Assembly (NCBI GenBank): GCA_012521805.1
Contig: JAAYLQ010000004.1
Coordinates: 1 to 6,530 of the forward strand
Direction of reading: 5' to 3'
Length of the DNA stretch: 6,530 bases
Source of the DNA: Bacillota bacterium
GTDB lineage: Bacteria > Bacillota > Limnochordia > Darwinibacteriales > DTU012
A program made the position numbers and the translations under genes. This document shows, piece by piece, positions 5,847-6,530 of this stretch. A model generated the notes under the pieces. That model was not told where the DNA came from. It searched no databases and saw only the letters and a list, made by a program, of their open reading frames with translations. The first letter of the stretch is position 1. Each line of letters opens with the position of its first letter.

Positions 5847-6028
5847 ATGGGAGGCTGTTTTATAGTGAGTAATCAAACGCCGGTAGTTATCCTGATTTTA
5901 ATATCCACTTACACTTATATCAAGACAACGGCGGATCAAAACCTCCTGTGTACAAGAATTACAGATGGAGCGATAGTGGTTTTTATGTTGGTGGCTCTGA
6001 TCGATATACCCAGACTCTATTGCGATGA
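5847..6028 (+). pseudogene. Possible small gene remnant with a frameshift
   Basis: An ATG at 5847 has a well-placed AGGAG (7-base gap) and opens a frame that would run to 6143, but its last part is antisense to the phosphotransferase gene and looks like a shadow. The more protein-like reading is the frame at 5873-6025: 51 codons, rich in Tyr, Asp, Asn and Gly, with many purine-N-pyrimidine codons, ending at TGA 6026-6028. It includes YQDNGGSKPP, YRWSDSGFYVGG and SDRYTQTLLR, suggesting the C-terminal part of an extracellular or beta-rich protein. This frame has a TAA at 5870 and no start of its own, so joining it to the ATG needs one frame change near 5870. I do not recognise the family. It could be a decayed fragment, or chance. 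Confidence 0.3.
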
Positions 6029-6062
6029 AGTTCTCACTAATTCATCGCGAGCCTGGGTATAT
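6004..6062. repeat. Imperfect 59-nt inverted repeat between converging frames
   Basis: The outer arms ATATACCCAG (6004-6013) and CTGGGTATAT (6053-6062) and the inner arms GCGATGAA (6022-6029) and TTCATCGC (6041-6048) all pair perfectly, around an unequal internal loop and an 11-nt apical loop. It begins 7 bases after the phosphotransferase stop. No T-run follows on either strand, so it is not a canonical intrinsic terminator, though it may still stabilise a 3' end. A small palindromic mobile repeat is the other option. Confidence 0.75.
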
Positions 6063-6069
6063 GCTGGAA

Positions 6070-6530
6070 CTAAAAAAACTCATCCAACAGCTTGTAAAAT
6101 TCAATTTTTGCGTAATCTGGCTCATCAAGCCCGTATTCTTTAAAAAACAGGGGGAGCCACGCAGCATCAAAATTAGAGGCTATACTCCTCGCCGCGAGGG
6201 CTAGGTCCTGATATCGATCGGCGATACCTCCCCTCCCCCAGTCGATAAATCCGCTGATCTCACCATTATGGATCATAATATTCGGGAGACAATAGTCTCC
6301 GTGGGTGAAGACTAAATCCTCTTCTGCTGGCTTGGTAACAAGCAGCTCAGCAAACAAATCAGCAGCTTTTCTGCCCTGGCGTTCAGCATCGAAATCAGCT
6401 TCATCAACTAGCCCCTGGTGCATTCTGGATTCCGCTGCTTTTATTTTTACATCGAGGCGTTGATCAAAAGGACAATTGTTTAGATCAATGCTGTGGATCA
6501 TTCTTAATCCTTTTGCCAGAAGTCGAATCA
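6070..6530 (-). CDS. Aminoglycoside 3'-phosphotransferase family protein, 5' part outside the window
   Basis: Enzymes of this family use ATP (some GTP) to phosphorylate the 3'-hydroxyl of kanamycin-type aminoglycosides; substrate choice cannot be read from this fragment. The frame is open through the window edge: IRLLAKGLR precedes the ATG at 6501, continuing the conserved helix before IHSIDLNNCPF. That ATG is therefore internal, and roughly 110 N-terminal residues with the nucleotide-binding lysine are missing from view. Counting from that ATG, the catalytic motif is THGDYCLPN (66-74, catalytic D69 and N74), the magnesium site is FIDWGRGGIADRYQD (85-99, D87), and the protein ends LLDEFF, the typical APH(3') terminus. 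It lies on the same strand as pyr but upstream of its promoter, so it appears to be a separate unit. No defect is visible. Confidence 0.88.
   Translation of the reverse strand, partial: IRLLAKGLRMIHSIDLNNCPFDQRLDVKIKAAESRMHQGLVDEADFDAERQGRKAADLFAELLVTKPAEEDLVFTHGDYCLPNIMIHNGEISGFIDWGRGGIADRYQDLALAARSIASNFDAAWLPLFFKEYGLDEPDYAKIEFYKLLDEFF

Noticed and set aside
5625..5876. Minus-strand frame of 83 codons upstream of pyrB
   Set aside because: It covers the pyr promoter, PyrR loop and antiterminator; the regulatory RNA accounts for the sequence, and no leader peptide role is needed for PyrR control.
6029..6143. Continuation of the plus-strand frame opened at 5847
   Set aside because: From 6070 onward it is antisense to the well-supported phosphotransferase, so its openness there is a shadow effect.
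6070..6501. Phosphotransferase starting at the ATG at 6501 as a short complete gene
   Set aside because: The frame continues upstream to the window edge with family-like residues (IRLLAKGLR), so the ATG is internal.

Overview
The window looks like chromosomal DNA of a Bacillota (Firmicutes) bacterium. The signs are a PyrR-type transcription attenuator ahead of pyrB, a PyrK/PyrD (class 1B, NAD-linked) dihydroorotate dehydrogenase pair, strong GGAGG-type ribosome binding sites, and a type I-C-like CRISPR repeat. I cannot name the genus. The Thermus-type PyrE tail fits many Clostridia-like lineages, but that is only a hint.

Almost everything is read from the minus strand. From right to left: (1) 6530-6070 is the C-terminal part of an APH(3')-type aminoglycoside phosphotransferase gene whose 5' end lies outside the window. 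(2) 6069-5744 is a spacer with a 59-nt imperfect inverted repeat and, on the plus strand, a short protein-like frame that may be the remnant of a decayed gene. (3) 5743-5544 is the pyr control region: promoter, PyrR-binding hairpin, antiterminator and intrinsic terminator. (4) 5543-456 holds six overlapping genes, pyrB-pyrC-pyrK-pyrD-pyrF-pyrE, with no untranslated base between them. (5) 455-244 is a CRISPR leader, followed by a two-repeat, one-spacer CRISPR array (243-145) oriented like the operon. (6) 144-1 is an unassigned flank that seems able to fold.

The six pyr genes encode every dedicated UMP-pathway step after carbamoyl phosphate: carbamoyl aspartate (PyrB), dihydroorotate (PyrC), orotate (PyrD with its electron-transfer subunit PyrK), OMP (PyrE) and UMP (PyrF). 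The carbamoyl phosphate synthetase genes, often found between pyrC and pyrK in Bacillota, are absent, as is pyrR itself; both must be sought elsewhere in the genome.

The points most worth following up are the single CRISPR spacer, which reads in frame as an Asn-Ser-Gly pentapeptide repeat and so suggests its target; the tiny array behind an intact-looking leader directly after pyrE with no visible terminator; and the well-resolved three-way attenuator. I see no clearly new multi-gene system here.
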